Source: Lewinella sp. IMCC34191 (GTDB lineage Bacteria; Bacteroidota; Bacteroidia; Chitinophagales; Saprospiraceae). From it: 64,000 nt of DNA. The notes under the pieces were generated by a model. The model ran no database searches, was not told where the DNA came from, and saw only the letters and a list, made by a program, of their open reading frames with translations. Shown one piece after another: positions 45,363 through 54,221 of the stretch (position 1 is its first letter; the number at the start of each line of letters is the position of its first letter). The stretch spans positions 416,724 to 480,723 of the forward strand of contig NZ_QNQZ01000003.1 of assembly GCF_003390935.1 (NCBI RefSeq). Reading direction: 5' to 3'. The translations under genes and the position numbers were made by a program.

Positions 45363-46508
45363 ATGCAACAACTCTACGATTTCGTCAACGCCACTCCGCC
45401 CCCGATCCGAATGGCCGTTCGCTTCGGCGTGGCGGCACTCGTCGCGGCCCTGATTACGCTTATTTTATTTGCCATCCTTCGACGGGCGGCCCGCCGCACC
45501 GAAAGCTTCACGCTCGAGGCCATCGCGAACAGCACCCGCAACTCCTTTTACTGGTTCCTGACCTTTGCCCTCACGGTTATTTTGTGGAACCAGCTGGAGT
45601 CCAGCCTTTTCCCCGACGACCTCAACTCACCGTGGTACCTCCACTGGGGGATCCGGATCGTACGGACCATCCTCTACATCTTCGGCGCGATGCTGCTCGT
45701 CAACATCGTCAACGTAGCGGCCGAAACCGTTCGTCACCGCTACAGCATCGATACCAGTAACAACCTGGAAGAGCGCAAGATCCTGACGCAGCTTCAGTAC
45801 ATCCAGCGCATCGTTGGTATCGTCATCTTCATCGTGACGGTCGCCTTCATACTGTTGCAGTTTGACGCGGTTCGCAGCATCGGTACCGGGCTGCTCACTT
45901 CGGCGGGCGTAGGCGGTATCATCATCGGCTTTGCGGCCCAGAAATCCATCGCTAACCTACTGGCGGGCTTCCAGATTGCCTTCACCCAGCCCATCCGCAT
46001 TGACGACGCCCTGATTGTCAACGGGGAATTCGGTCGGGTCGAAGAGATCACGCTGACCTATGTCACCCTCAAGGTTTGGGATCAGCGGCGCCTCATCGTC
46101 CCCCTCAATAAATTCATCGACGATACCTTCCAGAACTGGACGCGCAGCACGACCCAGCTTATCGGTAGCGTCTTCATGTACGTGGATTACACCTTCCCCG
46201 TCGACAAGCTGCGGGAAGAGGCCCAGCGCTTCACCGAGACACAAGAACTGTGGGACAAGGAGGTCTTCGGCGTCGCCGTCACGGATAACAACGCCGACGT
46301 CATGACGATCCGCATCATCGCCAGCGCGGCCGACAGCGGTCAGACCTTCAACCTCCGCTGCGCCATCCGCGAGCACCTCATCGGCTGGATCCAGAACAAT
46401 TACCCGGAACACCTGCCCAAGACCCGCCTGGAAATGAGCCCCTCGGAAACGACGCAAGCCCCCCACCCGAACGCGGAGGAAATGCCGTTGCAGGAAGGCG
46501 ACCGGTAG
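45363..46508 (+). CDS. MscS-family mechanosensitive channel
   Basis: 381 residues. Four to five hydrophobic helices, then the MscS core: pore helix GLLTSAGVGGIIIGFAAQKSIANLLAG with the small-residue packing of TM3, the beta domain IRIDDALIVNGEFGRVEEITL with WDQRRLIVPLNKFID, and a C-terminal alpha/beta cage. It opens when membrane tension rises and releases solutes at hypo-osmotic shock. The extra N-terminal helices before the pore are common in YbdG/YnaI-type members. The C-terminal tail is hydrophilic. It is the last gene of the plus-strand run; a hairpin and T-run terminator follow about 25 bp after the stop. Confidence 0.93.
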   Translation: MQQLYDFVNATPPPIRMAVRFGVAALVAALITLILFAILRRAARRTESFTLEAIANSTRNSFYWFLTFALTVILWNQLESSLFPDDLNSPWYLHWGIRIVRTILYIFGAMLLVNIVNVAAETVRHRYSIDTSNNLEERKILTQLQYIQRIVGIVIFIVTVAFILLQFDAVRSIGTGLLTSAGVGGIIIGFAAQKSIANLLAGFQIAFTQPIRIDDALIVNGEFGRVEEITLTYVTLKVWDQRRLIVPLNKFIDDTFQNWTRSTTQLIGSVFMYVDYTFPVDKLREEAQRFTETQELWDKEVFGVAVTDNNADVMTIRIIASAADSGQTFNLRCAIREHLIGWIQNNYPEHLPKTRLEMSPSETTQAPHPNAEEMPLQEGDR

Positions 46509-46532
46509 CGATGCCGTTTTATAGAGCGCTGG

Positions 46533-46568
46533 CTTCCACCTGCCGGTGGGTAGGAAGGGCTAATTTTT
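46533..46568 (+). terminator. Rho-independent terminator after the MscS gene
   Basis: CTTCCACC and GGTAGGAAG form an imperfect stem around a GC-rich loop, followed by TAATTTTT on the plus strand. It lies between the stops of the MscS gene and the convergent esterase gene. Confidence 0.6.
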
Positions 46569-46581
46569 GAAGACTGACGGA

Positions 46582-47409
46582 CTACAGCCTGCCGCGAATA
46601 AAATCCAGCGTAAGGATAGCGGCGGGGCGGGCCATTCCACCGTGGTCGAAACCCTGCATCTCGTAGAGCCAGGTATTGGGGTGCCCCGAGAGTTGGAGCA
46701 TGCGCCAGAAGTATGCGTTTTCTTCGTAGCGGCCGTAAAGTTCCCGGTCGCGGTCGCCGGTGATGATGAGCATGGGCGGGGCGTCGGGGCGGAGATGCTG
46801 AATGGGGGCGTACCGGTCGACAACGACGTCGTTCCAATCGAGGCCGCGCTCCTGGCGGGGGGTGAAGTGGGTGATGGTGTGCCCGCTGAAAGGGATCAAT
46901 CCGGCCAGGCTATCGGGGTGGAGGCCGTGGGCCGCCAGATAGGTCGTATCGAGACCGATCATGCTGGTCAGGTAGCCACCGGCGGAGTGCCCGCTGACGT
47001 AGATCCGGCGCGGATCGCCACCGTAGTCATCGATGTGCTCCATGACCCAGGCGACGGCCGCCGCCGCGTCTCGCGTGTAGGCCGGGTTCGTGACGCGCGG
47101 GTGGAGCCGGTAGTTGGCGGTGGCCACGGCGATGCCCTGGTTCAACCACTGTTCAGGGGTAAACTTTTCGCCACCACTTAGTCCGCCACCGTGGAAAAAG
47201 ACGACGGTAGCAAAGCCGGCACTGTCCTCGGGGTAATACAGGTCCAGCACACAGCGCTCCTGGATGTAGGCGTCCGTGCTATCGGGTCGGTAGTTGACAT
47301 CCTCCAGGGTTGTATATGTGTTTTGCGCCGTAGCGCAGGTAGAAAGCATCAGGCCGGGAAGGCCGCCCAGGAAGAAAATGAGCGTGAGGAACGGGACAAT
47401 CTGCTGCAT
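46582..47409 (-). CDS. Secreted alpha/beta-hydrolase (esterase/lipase, HSL-like)
   Basis: 275 residues. Signal peptide up to about residue 29 (LPGLMLSTCATAQN), then an alpha/beta hydrolase of the HGGG class: oxyanion loop FFHGGGLSGG, nucleophile Ser in SGHSAGGYL, acid Asp in ITGDRDREL and His in GFDHGGM. Members are carboxylesterases or acetyl-xylan-like deacetylases; here the substrate is unknown. The ATG at 47409 gives the signal peptide; an upstream TTG would add 12 residues without it. The codons for LSTCATAQ are part of a copy of the GC-rich interspersed element, in sense orientation. It is convergent with MscS and divergent from the photolyase gene. Confidence 0.87.
   Translation of the reverse strand: MQQIVPFLTLIFFLGGLPGLMLSTCATAQNTYTTLEDVNYRPDSTDAYIQERCVLDLYYPEDSAGFATVVFFHGGGLSGGEKFTPEQWLNQGIAVATANYRLHPRVTNPAYTRDAAAAVAWVMEHIDDYGGDPRRIYVSGHSAGGYLTSMIGLDTTYLAAHGLHPDSLAGLIPFSGHTITHFTPRQERGLDWNDVVVDRYAPIQHLRPDAPPMLIITGDRDRELYGRYEENAYFWRMLQLSGHPNTWLYEMQGFDHGGMARPAAILTLDFIRGRL
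47325..47346 (-). repeat. GC-rich interspersed element, copy 8 (start of esterase gene)
   Basis: Minus strand CTTTCTACCTGCGCTACGGC then GC. It lies in the signal-peptide codons about 60 bp after the ATG, in the gene's direction. Confidence 0.6.
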
Positions 47410-47494
47410 GCCCAAAGATAGCCTAACAAGCGAGGGATATTGCAACCATAGTCCCTTCCTCTGGTTAGGTTAACAGGCATAAATCCCACATAAG

Positions 47495-48979
47495 ATGAGC
47501 AAGCGCGCGGCAATTGTATGGTTCAGGAGGGACCTTCGGCTGCACGATAACGAAGCCCTCAACGACGCCCTCAAACACGGCGACGAAGTGCTGCCCGTGT
47601 ACATCATAGATCCGCGGGAGTGGCGTGGCACCCTACCCCTGACCGGCCTCCCCAGGATCGGGCCCCACCGCGCCCGCTTTGTCCTGGAAAGTATCGCCGA
47701 TCTGCGCGAGAGCCTGCGCAACCGCGGCGCGGACCTGATCGTCCGTGTCGGCTATCCGGAAGAGTTGCTGCCCGAGCTCTCTAAACAATGCCGGGCCAGC
47801 TGGGTATTCTGCAACCGCGAACGTACCCGGGAAGAATTACGGGTACAAAATGAAGTAGAACAGAACCTGTGGAGCATCGGCCGGGAGGTCTACTATTCGC
47901 GGGGCAAACTCCTCTACTATACCTCCGATCTTCCCTTCCCGATCACGCAGACGCCGGATACCTTTACGCTGTTTCGCAAGGAAACGGAGCGACTGACACC
48001 CGTCCGCGAGCCCATTGCGATTCCCAACCGCATCCCCTTCCCCACCGGCACGGGCATCGAAAGCGGGGAGATTCCGGACGTAACGGAATTCGGACTAGCC
48101 CCTCCCCCCCACGACGAGCGCGCCGACATCACCTGGGTGGGTGGCGAGACCGCGGGCCTGGACCGGCTCGTCTACTATCTCTTCGACAACCAGGCCATCG
48201 CCACTTACAAGGAAACCCGCAACGGGCTGAGCGGTAGTGACTTCAGTACCAAATTCAGCGCCTGGCTGGCGCAGGGCTGCCTGAGTCCAAAACGGGTTTA
48301 CGCGGAAATCAAAGCCTACGAAACCAAGAACGGGGCCAATGACAGCACCTACGCGGTCGTGTACGAGCTCCTATGGCGTGACTTTTTCCGCCTGATGGGC
48401 AAGAAACACGGAGAGCGCATCTTCCAGAAGAACGGTTTTTCAGAGAAGGAGCATACGGAGTGGTCGACCGATCGCAACCTGTTGCGCCGCTGGATGGACG
48501 GTCAGACCGGCACGCCCTTTGTCGATGCCAATATGCGCGAGATTGCCCGCACCGGCTACATGAGCAACCGGGGCCGGCAGAACGTGGCCAGCTACCTGGT
48601 CAACGACCTGAAGTTGGACTGGCGCCTGGGAGCCGAGTACTTCGAGCACATCCTGATCGATTACGACGTAACCAGCAACTGGTGCAACTGGCAGTACGCG
48701 GCGGGCGTGGGGACCGACCCGCGCGAAAAACGCTACTACAATATTCTCAGCCAGGCCGAGCGCTACGATCCGAAAGGAGAATATGTCCGGCTATGGTGCC
48801 CGGAACTGGAAGACGTACCGGAAGAATACACCCACCAGCCGGATCAATTGAGTCCGTCGCAACAGCGGGATTGTGACCTCCACATCGGCGATAGCTATCC
48901 GGCCGCCCTCGTGGGCAGCACCCAGTGGCGTACGAAGAAGGGAAGGAAGCAGCGGGCAAGCCGTTCGGCACGAGGCTGA
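47495..48979 (+). CDS. Cryptochrome/photolyase, CRY-DASH type
   Basis: 494 residues. Flavoprotein of the photolyase family: N-terminal alpha/beta domain (WFRRDLRLHDNEAL, VYIIDPREW), then the helical FAD domain with LVYYLFDNQAIATYKETRNGL, TKFSAWLAQGCLSPKRV, LLWRDFFRLMGKKHG and the flavin loop GYMSNRGRQNVASYLVND with WRLGAEYFEHILIDYDVTSN (shortened). The YYSRGKLLY linker and RYYNILSQAERYDPKG fit CRY-DASH, which repairs cyclobutane dimers in single-stranded DNA and may act as a blue-light protein. Class I CPD photolyase is the alternative. The C-terminal 20 residues are basic and disordered. It is monocistronic. Confidence 0.9.
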   Translation: MSKRAAIVWFRRDLRLHDNEALNDALKHGDEVLPVYIIDPREWRGTLPLTGLPRIGPHRARFVLESIADLRESLRNRGADLIVRVGYPEELLPELSKQCRASWVFCNRERTREELRVQNEVEQNLWSIGREVYYSRGKLLYYTSDLPFPITQTPDTFTLFRKETERLTPVREPIAIPNRIPFPTGTGIESGEIPDVTEFGLAPPPHDERADITWVGGETAGLDRLVYYLFDNQAIATYKETRNGLSGSDFSTKFSAWLAQGCLSPKRVYAEIKAYETKNGANDSTYAVVYELLWRDFFRLMGKKHGERIFQKNGFSEKEHTEWSTDRNLLRRWMDGQTGTPFVDANMREIARTGYMSNRGRQNVASYLVNDLKLDWRLGAEYFEHILIDYDVTSNWCNWQYAAGVGTDPREKRYYNILSQAERYDPKGEYVRLWCPELEDVPEEYTHQPDQLSPSQQRDCDLHIGDSYPAALVGSTQWRTKKGRKQRASRSARG

Positions 48980-49028
48980 GGGAAAAACCAACGACCATCG
49001 GTATTCTTTAGTACTTCGCTGCCATCCG

Positions 49029-52000
49029 CTAAAAAGAGTTGATGCGTACCTCGATCCGGTTCAGTCCGGGTTCCAACCGGACCGTGTTGAAGGCGGGGTT
49101 TACGCTCTCTCCATTGAGTGTCATGGTCTGACTTTCCTTTAGATCCAGGGCAAACTCCGCGACCATGTTGCCCGGCAGGGTCACTTCGAAGACCTGTAAC
49201 CGGGGGTCGACATTCTCGTACTTCCCGCGGATCGTGCCCCTGAGAGTAGGAACTTCGATCGAGGTCCGCTCCAGCGTGCTCATTTGGGGGTGAATGCTGG
49301 CGACCGCGTAGCCCGGCTCCTTCGGACGGATGCCCCACAGGTAACGCGGGATAATATTGGCCGGTACCGCTCCCCAGGCGTGGTTAAGATCCAGGTTGGT
49401 TTTGTACTTGAAGTCCCAGGCTTCCATGGTCATCGTCGATCCGTAGCGGATCATATTGTACCAGCTGCGATCGCTGGTGTCGGTGAGGAGCTGCAGACCG
49501 TAATCCGCCATACCGGCCTCGTACACGGCCTCCATTAGATACTGGGCACCGTAGACGCTCGCTGCCATCCCGCGGCTTTTGATATGTTCCCCTACCGACT
49601 CAACGTAGGCCTCGGGTACCATTCCAAAGGCGAGGGGAAACATATTGGCGTGAACGGAGGCGTGGTCGGTGCCTTCGCCGTCCACGTAGATCCCACGCTC
49701 CTTATCCAACATCTTTTCATTGACCGCCCGCTTTGCCTGGAGGGCGTATATGCGAAACTCGGTGGCTTCGTTCGGCTTACCCAGTACCTCGGCAAATTCG
49801 GCCATGATCTCCATGTTCCGGTAGAATAGGGCATTGATGACGGTGTTGTTGTCTTGAAAGACGAAGCCGTCGCGTTCGCCCCGGGTATCGGAGCCGCCCC
49901 AGCCCGCCGGGGGCCAGTCGACAATGTCGCGAAGTTCTTCGTCGCGGTCGCCAAAGCCCAGTTTGCTCATATATTCCGGGGTGATCCGGGAAGAGCTCAC
50001 CAGGTGATCCTCCCCGATCAGACCGATCAGCGTCTTCCACTTCAGGTCCTCGTAGTAGCGTTCGATAAGTTCCGTATTGCCGGTATACATATAGTCGGCA
50101 TAAAACATGAGCGCCACGTGCTGCTGCCATTCGGTCGGCCAGGTAGGGTGCTCCATGAAATATTCGATGGTGCTGCGGGCGATGGCGTACTCCCGGTCGG
50201 TGGTATAGTGGCTCAGTTGATTCAGGTAGGCATCGGCCTCGTAGGGAATGCGCTCACGATCACCGTCGACATAGAGACCGGCGAAGGTGGTCGCCTTGAT
50301 GGTGTATTTACACAGGTCCCATACCTGATTGAGGATGGAATCGCTGCTTGCGAAGGAACTGGCGGCTTCTTCCCAGTAGCTATGGTAGGCCAGTTGCCGT
50401 ACGTTTTGCAGGCCGTCGTTCTTGATTCCTATTATCTGCGCGTACCGGAAGGGCAGCAGCACCGGGAAGGAGTCGGGCATTTGAACGGCGGCCGGGCCGG
50501 TGTTGCGCTCGTCCGGCATCAGGGGCAGGATATAGGTATGCGTTCCCTTGCGTACGGGCAGGGTGACCTCCTGATAGCGGATGGTGCCCCCGGGATCGGC
50601 ATTGATGGTTCCGTTCGTGTTGAGCAATTCTCCGACCTGCACGCGGATCTCGTGTGGCCGACGTGCGGTATAGGTGAGGGCCATATTGGCAAAGGCATCC
50701 TTGCCAAAATCCAGGAACAGGCCGTCGTCGGTCTGCCGTTGATGGACGGGGTCGATCGTGTCCACCTGGAATCGATTGGGGGTGGTCACTGCAACCGGAT
50801 CGACGCTTCCGGCCGTGAACCCTTGCGGTGCGCTGTAAGCCGTTAGCCGGTTCAGTCCGTCCCATATCCGCACCTTCCAGTAGTAATCCCGACCGGCCTG
50901 CAAGGGAGGACCGTCGTAGGCTATATTAGAAGAAGCGGCCGTACGGACCTGGCCGCTGTTCCAGACATCCGCCTTATTATTCTCTATGTTTTCGAGGCTT
51001 GATGCGACCAGCAACTGGTAAGCCCCCTGCACGCCCGAGGCGGCCGGCACCACCCATCCGAATTCCGGTTCCGGGTCACGGAGAGGGAGTCCGTCGGGTT
51101 GGCGGAGATATTCTACCGACAGGTCGGTCGGTGCGGCGGATCCCTCGTCGCTGAAGCGTTCGATCAATTGGTCGGTGGCGTGTCGGAACTCAAGAAGCTT
51201 GTCTTTGTAAGCCGGGTCGTTTGCCAGGTTGTTTGTTTCCTGCGCTCCGCCGCCCAAATCGTACAGCTCCTCCAGCGAGCGGTCGTTGATGTAGCGGAAA
51301 TACTTCCAGTCTCTCGTGCGGACGCCTTCGCTCGGGGGGATTTGCTCGAATTCCCAGATGTGCTCGATGAGGACGGTATCCCGGTCCAGTTTGTCCGTTG
51401 CGCCCGTTACGATGGGCTTTAGGCTGAGGCCCTGGTAGATATCCGGCTTCGGTACGCCGGCGAGGTCGAGGATGGTGGCGGCAACATCGATATTCAGCGC
51501 CAGTTCATCACTGTCGTGGTGCGTCGGCTGCCGGGGGTCGTACACGATCAGCGGCACCCGCACGGAGTTGTCGTAGAGCAACCATTTGCCCGCCAGCTGC
51601 CGCTCGCCGAGAAAGTATCCATTGTCGCCCATGACGATGATGACCGTATTATCGGCAATTCCCTGCTCTTCCAGTTTCGCTCGCAGTTTGCCGATCTCAC
51701 GATCGATGCCTGCGATGAGGCGGAAGTAGCCCTTGACGCTGTGCTGATACTTTTCGGGTGTGTCGTAGCGCCAGGTCCAGCGCAGTCGGTTGAATCCTTC
51801 GCGCACCGCCTGCGGGAGGGCGTCAAAATCCTTGCGGGTGCCGAGGGCGGGGGGCGGCGCGTCCCGGTCACGGAGGAGTCCGTCCGTCTCCGGTTGCCAG
51901 AAGTACTGGTCTTCCGCCGGATCGTGGGCGTGGGGGGCACTAAAACTCAGGGAGAGGCAAAATGGCTTTTCGGCATCCGCGTTTCGCTCCACGAAGTCCA

Positions 52001-52532
52001 GGGCCTGCTGCCCGGTATACCGGGTGAGGTGTACCGTATCCCCATCCAGCGTTTTGTAGTAGTAGCCGCGGCGGTCGGGGTATTCGTTGTTGCGGTCGTA
52101 GGTTTCGTACTCGTCGAACATCCGGTCCTCACCATCGTACCGGATGCCGTACTTGCCATAGAAACCGGTGTGGTACCCGGCCTCCCGAAGTACGGCGGGG
52201 TAGGCATTCGCTAGGTAGCGGTCCGGAATATTTCCGGTTTGAAAGTTAAAGCGGTGCGTACGCTCGTAGACCCCGGACAGGATACTCGCCCGGCTGGCCG
52301 CGCAGATCGGCGTGGTAACCATCGCGTGGGAAAAGTAGGTGCCGGATTCCGCCAGGCGGTCCATTTCCGGGGTCTGGGCCAGGGGATTACCGGCGTAGCC
52401 GAGGGCATCATAGCGCTGATCGTCGGTCAGGATAAAGATGATGTTGGGGGGACTGTCCTCCTGGCCGAGCAGGGAGCCCGCGCCGGGCACGAACAGTAAG
52501 CATAGGATTGTAAGCGTCAGGAGGGATTGCAT
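49029..52532 (-). CDS. Sulfatase fused to GH78-type alpha-L-rhamnosidase
   Basis: About 1167 residues with a signal peptide ([15 protein letters not shown]). Residues 27-470 are a type I sulfatase: [15 protein letters not shown] with metal Asp37/38, the formylglycine site Cys77 in [12 protein letters not shown] (CxAxR in place of the usual CxPxR), and [14 protein letters not shown]. Residues 475-1167 are GH78-like: an N-terminal sandwich ([20 protein letters not shown]), the (alpha/alpha)6 barrel with acid motif DGDRER near 756-761, [11 protein letters not shown] and [18 protein letters not shown]. It should remove sulfate and rhamnose from a sulfated glycan; this combination is known from ulvan loci of marine Bacteroidota. 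No other ulvan gene is adjacent. A copy of the GC-rich element encodes GGGAQE at 428-433 in the hinge. Confidence 0.88.
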   Translation of the reverse strand: MQSLLTLTILCLLFVPGAGSLLGQEDSPPNIIFILTDDQRYDALGYAGNPLAQTPEMDRLAESGTYFSHAMVTTPICAASRASILSGVYERTHRFNFQTGNIPDRYLANAYPAVLREAGYHTGFYGKYGIRYDGEDRMFDEYETYDRNNEYPDRRGYYYKTLDGDTVHLTRYTGQQALDFVERNADAEKPFCLSLSFSAPHAHDPAEDQYFWQPETDGLLRDRDAPPPALGTRKDFDALPQAVREGFNRLRWTWRYDTPEKYQHSVKGYFRLIAGIDREIGKLRAKLEEQGIADNTVIIVMGDNGYFLGERQLAGKWLLYDNSVRVPLIVYDPRQPTHHDSDELALNIDVAATILDLAGVPKPDIYQGLSLKPIVTGATDKLDRDTVLIEHIWEFEQIPPSEGVRTRDWKYFRYINDRSLEELYDLGGGAQETNNLANDPAYKDKLLEFRHATDQLIERFSDEGSAAPTDLSVEYLRQPDGLPLRDPEPEFGWVVPAASGVQGAYQLLVASSLENIENNKADVWNSGQVRTAASSNIAYDGPPLQAGRDYYWKVRIWDGLNRLTAYSAPQGFTAGSVDPVAVTTPNRFQVDTIDPVHQRQTDDGLFLDFGKDAFANMALTYTARRPHEIRVQVGELLNTNGTINADPGGTIRYQEVTLPVRKGTHTYILPLMPDERNTGPAAVQMPDSFPVLLPFRYAQIIGIKNDGLQNVRQLAYHSYWEEAASSFASSDSILNQVWDLCKYTIKATTFAGLYVDGDRERIPYEADAYLNQLSHYTTDREYAIARSTIEYFMEHPTWPTEWQQHVALMFYADYMYTGNTELIERYYEDLKWKTLIGLIGEDHLVSSSRITPEYMSKLGFGDRDEELRDIVDWPPAGWGGSDTRGERDGFVFQDNNTVINALFYRNMEIMAEFAEVLGKPNEATEFRIYALQAKRAVNEKMLDKERGIYVDGEGTDHASVHANMFPLAFGMVPEAYVESVGEHIKSRGMAASVYGAQYLMEAVYEAGMADYGLQLLTDTSDRSWYNMIRYGSTMTMEAWDFKYKTNLDLNHAWGAVPANIIPRYLWGIRPKEPGYAVASIHPQMSTLERTSIEVPTLRGTIRGKYENVDPRLQVFEVTLPGNMVAEFALDLKESQTMTLNGESVNPAFNTVRLEPGLNRIEVRINSF
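51236..51255 (+). repeat. GC-rich interspersed element, copy 9 (inside sulfatase-GH78 gene, antisense)
   Basis: Plus strand TTTCCTGCGCTCCGCCGCCC, the same 20-mer as at 21433-21452. In the gene's frame it encodes GGGAQE where sulfatases normally have an acidic D-P-x-E stretch before NLA. Confidence 0.65.
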
Positions 52533-52703
52533 GGAGGACCGATTGCTCGCGGTCACTTTAGCATGACCGACACCGGTAATATCCAAATCTTCGGCGAGTC
52601 CCCCATCCTGGGTTGTTCTGCTGTCCGCTAATCACCGGATTGTACCGCTGGCTGCCCTAAGTATGGTAACAATCCATGTTCGCTTCCTGCACCCCACCGG
52701 GAG

Positions 52704-54038
52704 TCACCTGGCCGGTCGAAGCGCCCCGTTAGCCGCGCTCATGGCCGTGGCAATCGCATTATCGGTGCTGCCGCGTTCCAGCACGATCTTTCCCCGTCCA
52801 CTGATTTGGAGCGTGTAGACCGTCGGGTTATTATCCGTGCCCCATATTTTCTTGGTGAGGGGTTTGATCGTACTGCCTTCGGCGGATAAAGTGAGCGATC
52901 CGCCCTCCACTACGGCCAGGTAAGCGCCCGGAGGAATGCGGTACGCCCGTCCGTTCAGATCGGCTAGCAGGACCGGCTGGCCCGGGCCGGAGACGTTCAG
53001 CAGCATGATGCTGTCCAGGTACGCGCGCGTTCCCGTGGCGGAAATACGGGATTTCAATTCACCGCTTAGGGGATCGAGAATGAAAACCTCCTGGTTTCCG
53101 CGTATGTCCACGGGTTTGGCCAGCAGCGCTCCCGCTACGCCGAAGGCCCCAACCAGAGCTGCATTTTTCAGTCCCTGTTTGCTCATAGCCGTAGGATCGA
53201 GCAGGCCGCCCGGCACCACAACGGTTAATTGTCCCTCCGCATCGGCCTGTACGGAGTAGTACTCCCGCTGGAGGTAGAGGAAATCGGTGCCTTCGTGGCG
53301 GTAGCCCCAGATTTCGCGCAGGTCGCGCCGCGACAGACTGTCCGGCTGGGCGAAGTCGGCTACGTAAAAATCCTTCTCCTCCCCCACTCGGGCGATGCGT
53401 CGCTCGGTCAATTTCAGTTGAATGGTGGTATCTACTCTACCCGACCGGAAATCCAGGACGCTATAGTACACGCCATCGCGTAACCTTCCTCCGCTTTTTA
53501 CTGCCGTTACCTGACTGGTACGCCCCGCGCGGACGTCCTCGTCCAGCAGCTGGAAGATCTCGGCCAGTGCTTTAGCCAATGCCCCGGCGTGACCGGCGGT
53601 TACGTCCAGCCCCCCCTCTACCCGGTTTACCTGGTAGGGGCCATACCGCGATAGCTCCCCGTCCGGACCGGGCATTGTAAGAGCGGCCTCCAGGTGAAGG
53701 CGGCGGTGTTCGCTGGTTTTGTCCACCCGCTCTTCGATACGCAGAAAACTAATCGAGAGCGTGGCGGCAGGCAAGGCCTTATCGACGGTGTTCCGGAGCA
53801 GCGCGACGACCAGATTATGTTCCATACCATGGAGAAAAGCGAGATTGCGCTCTTTATTTACCAGACCGGTATAGACGCTTCCGTAATGGCCATCCGCCAC
53901 TCCGGTTTCGTCGCGCACCTGGTTGATGCGGAAACTCAGGTCCGAAAGATCAACCGTCTGGTTGGAGATATCCAGCACGTACTCCTGGCTCGACAGGGAG
54001 AAGGGGAAGAGGAGCAGAAGGGAGGCCAAGTATTGCAT
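52704..54038 (-). CDS. Secreted protein of unknown function
   Basis: 444 residues with a clean signal peptide (LASLLLLFPFSLSSQ). I recognise no family. The sequence is mostly beta-prone, with VYTGLVNKERN and a hydrophobic, Gly/Ala-rich segment near 295 (ALVGAFGVAGALLA) that could be a membrane-inserting or buried helix, then FILDPLSGELKSR and a final serine/alanine-rich tail. It lies divergent from ftsK with about 180 bp between starts and downstream of no obvious partner on the same strand (the sulfatase gene is 170 bp further). The ATG at 54038 is the natural start. Likely periplasmic or outer-membrane; no activity is suggested. Confidence 0.6.
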   Translation of the reverse strand: MQYLASLLLLFPFSLSSQEYVLDISNQTVDLSDLSFRINQVRDETGVADGHYGSVYTGLVNKERNLAFLHGMEHNLVVALLRNTVDKALPAATLSISFLRIEERVDKTSEHRRLHLEAALTMPGPDGELSRYGPYQVNRVEGGLDVTAGHAGALAKALAEIFQLLDEDVRAGRTSQVTAVKSGGRLRDGVYYSVLDFRSGRVDTTIQLKLTERRIARVGEEKDFYVADFAQPDSLSRRDLREIWGYRHEGTDFLYLQREYYSVQADAEGQLTVVVPGGLLDPTAMSKQGLKNAALVGAFGVAGALLAKPVDIRGNQEVFILDPLSGELKSRISATGTRAYLDSIMLLNVSGPGQPVLLADLNGRAYRIPPGAYLAVVEGGSLTLSAEGSTIKPLTKKIWGTDNNPTVYTLQISGRGKIVLERGSTDNAIATAMSAANGALRPAR

Positions 54039-54185
54039 AGGAACAAAATTACGGCCGTAGTGAATCCGTTGGCACGCTTTCCGTTTCGACTAACACATTT
54101 CGGTTTAACTAATGTGAGTGCGCCCAATCGTATCGACTTCAGTGAATTTCATACACGGCCCCGGGGGCGTTCCCCCCTTTTATCG

Positions 54186-54193
54186 TAATTTCG
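54186..54193 (+). promoter_or_regulatory. Candidate -7 box of ftsK
   Basis: TAATTTCG, one change from TAnnTTTG, about 28 bp before the ftsK ATG. The same octamer occurs before the T9SS cargo gene at 56983-56990. Confidence 0.4.
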
Positions 54194-54221
54194 CCGCTTA
54201 GGCTAACAAGCCACTTACTGA

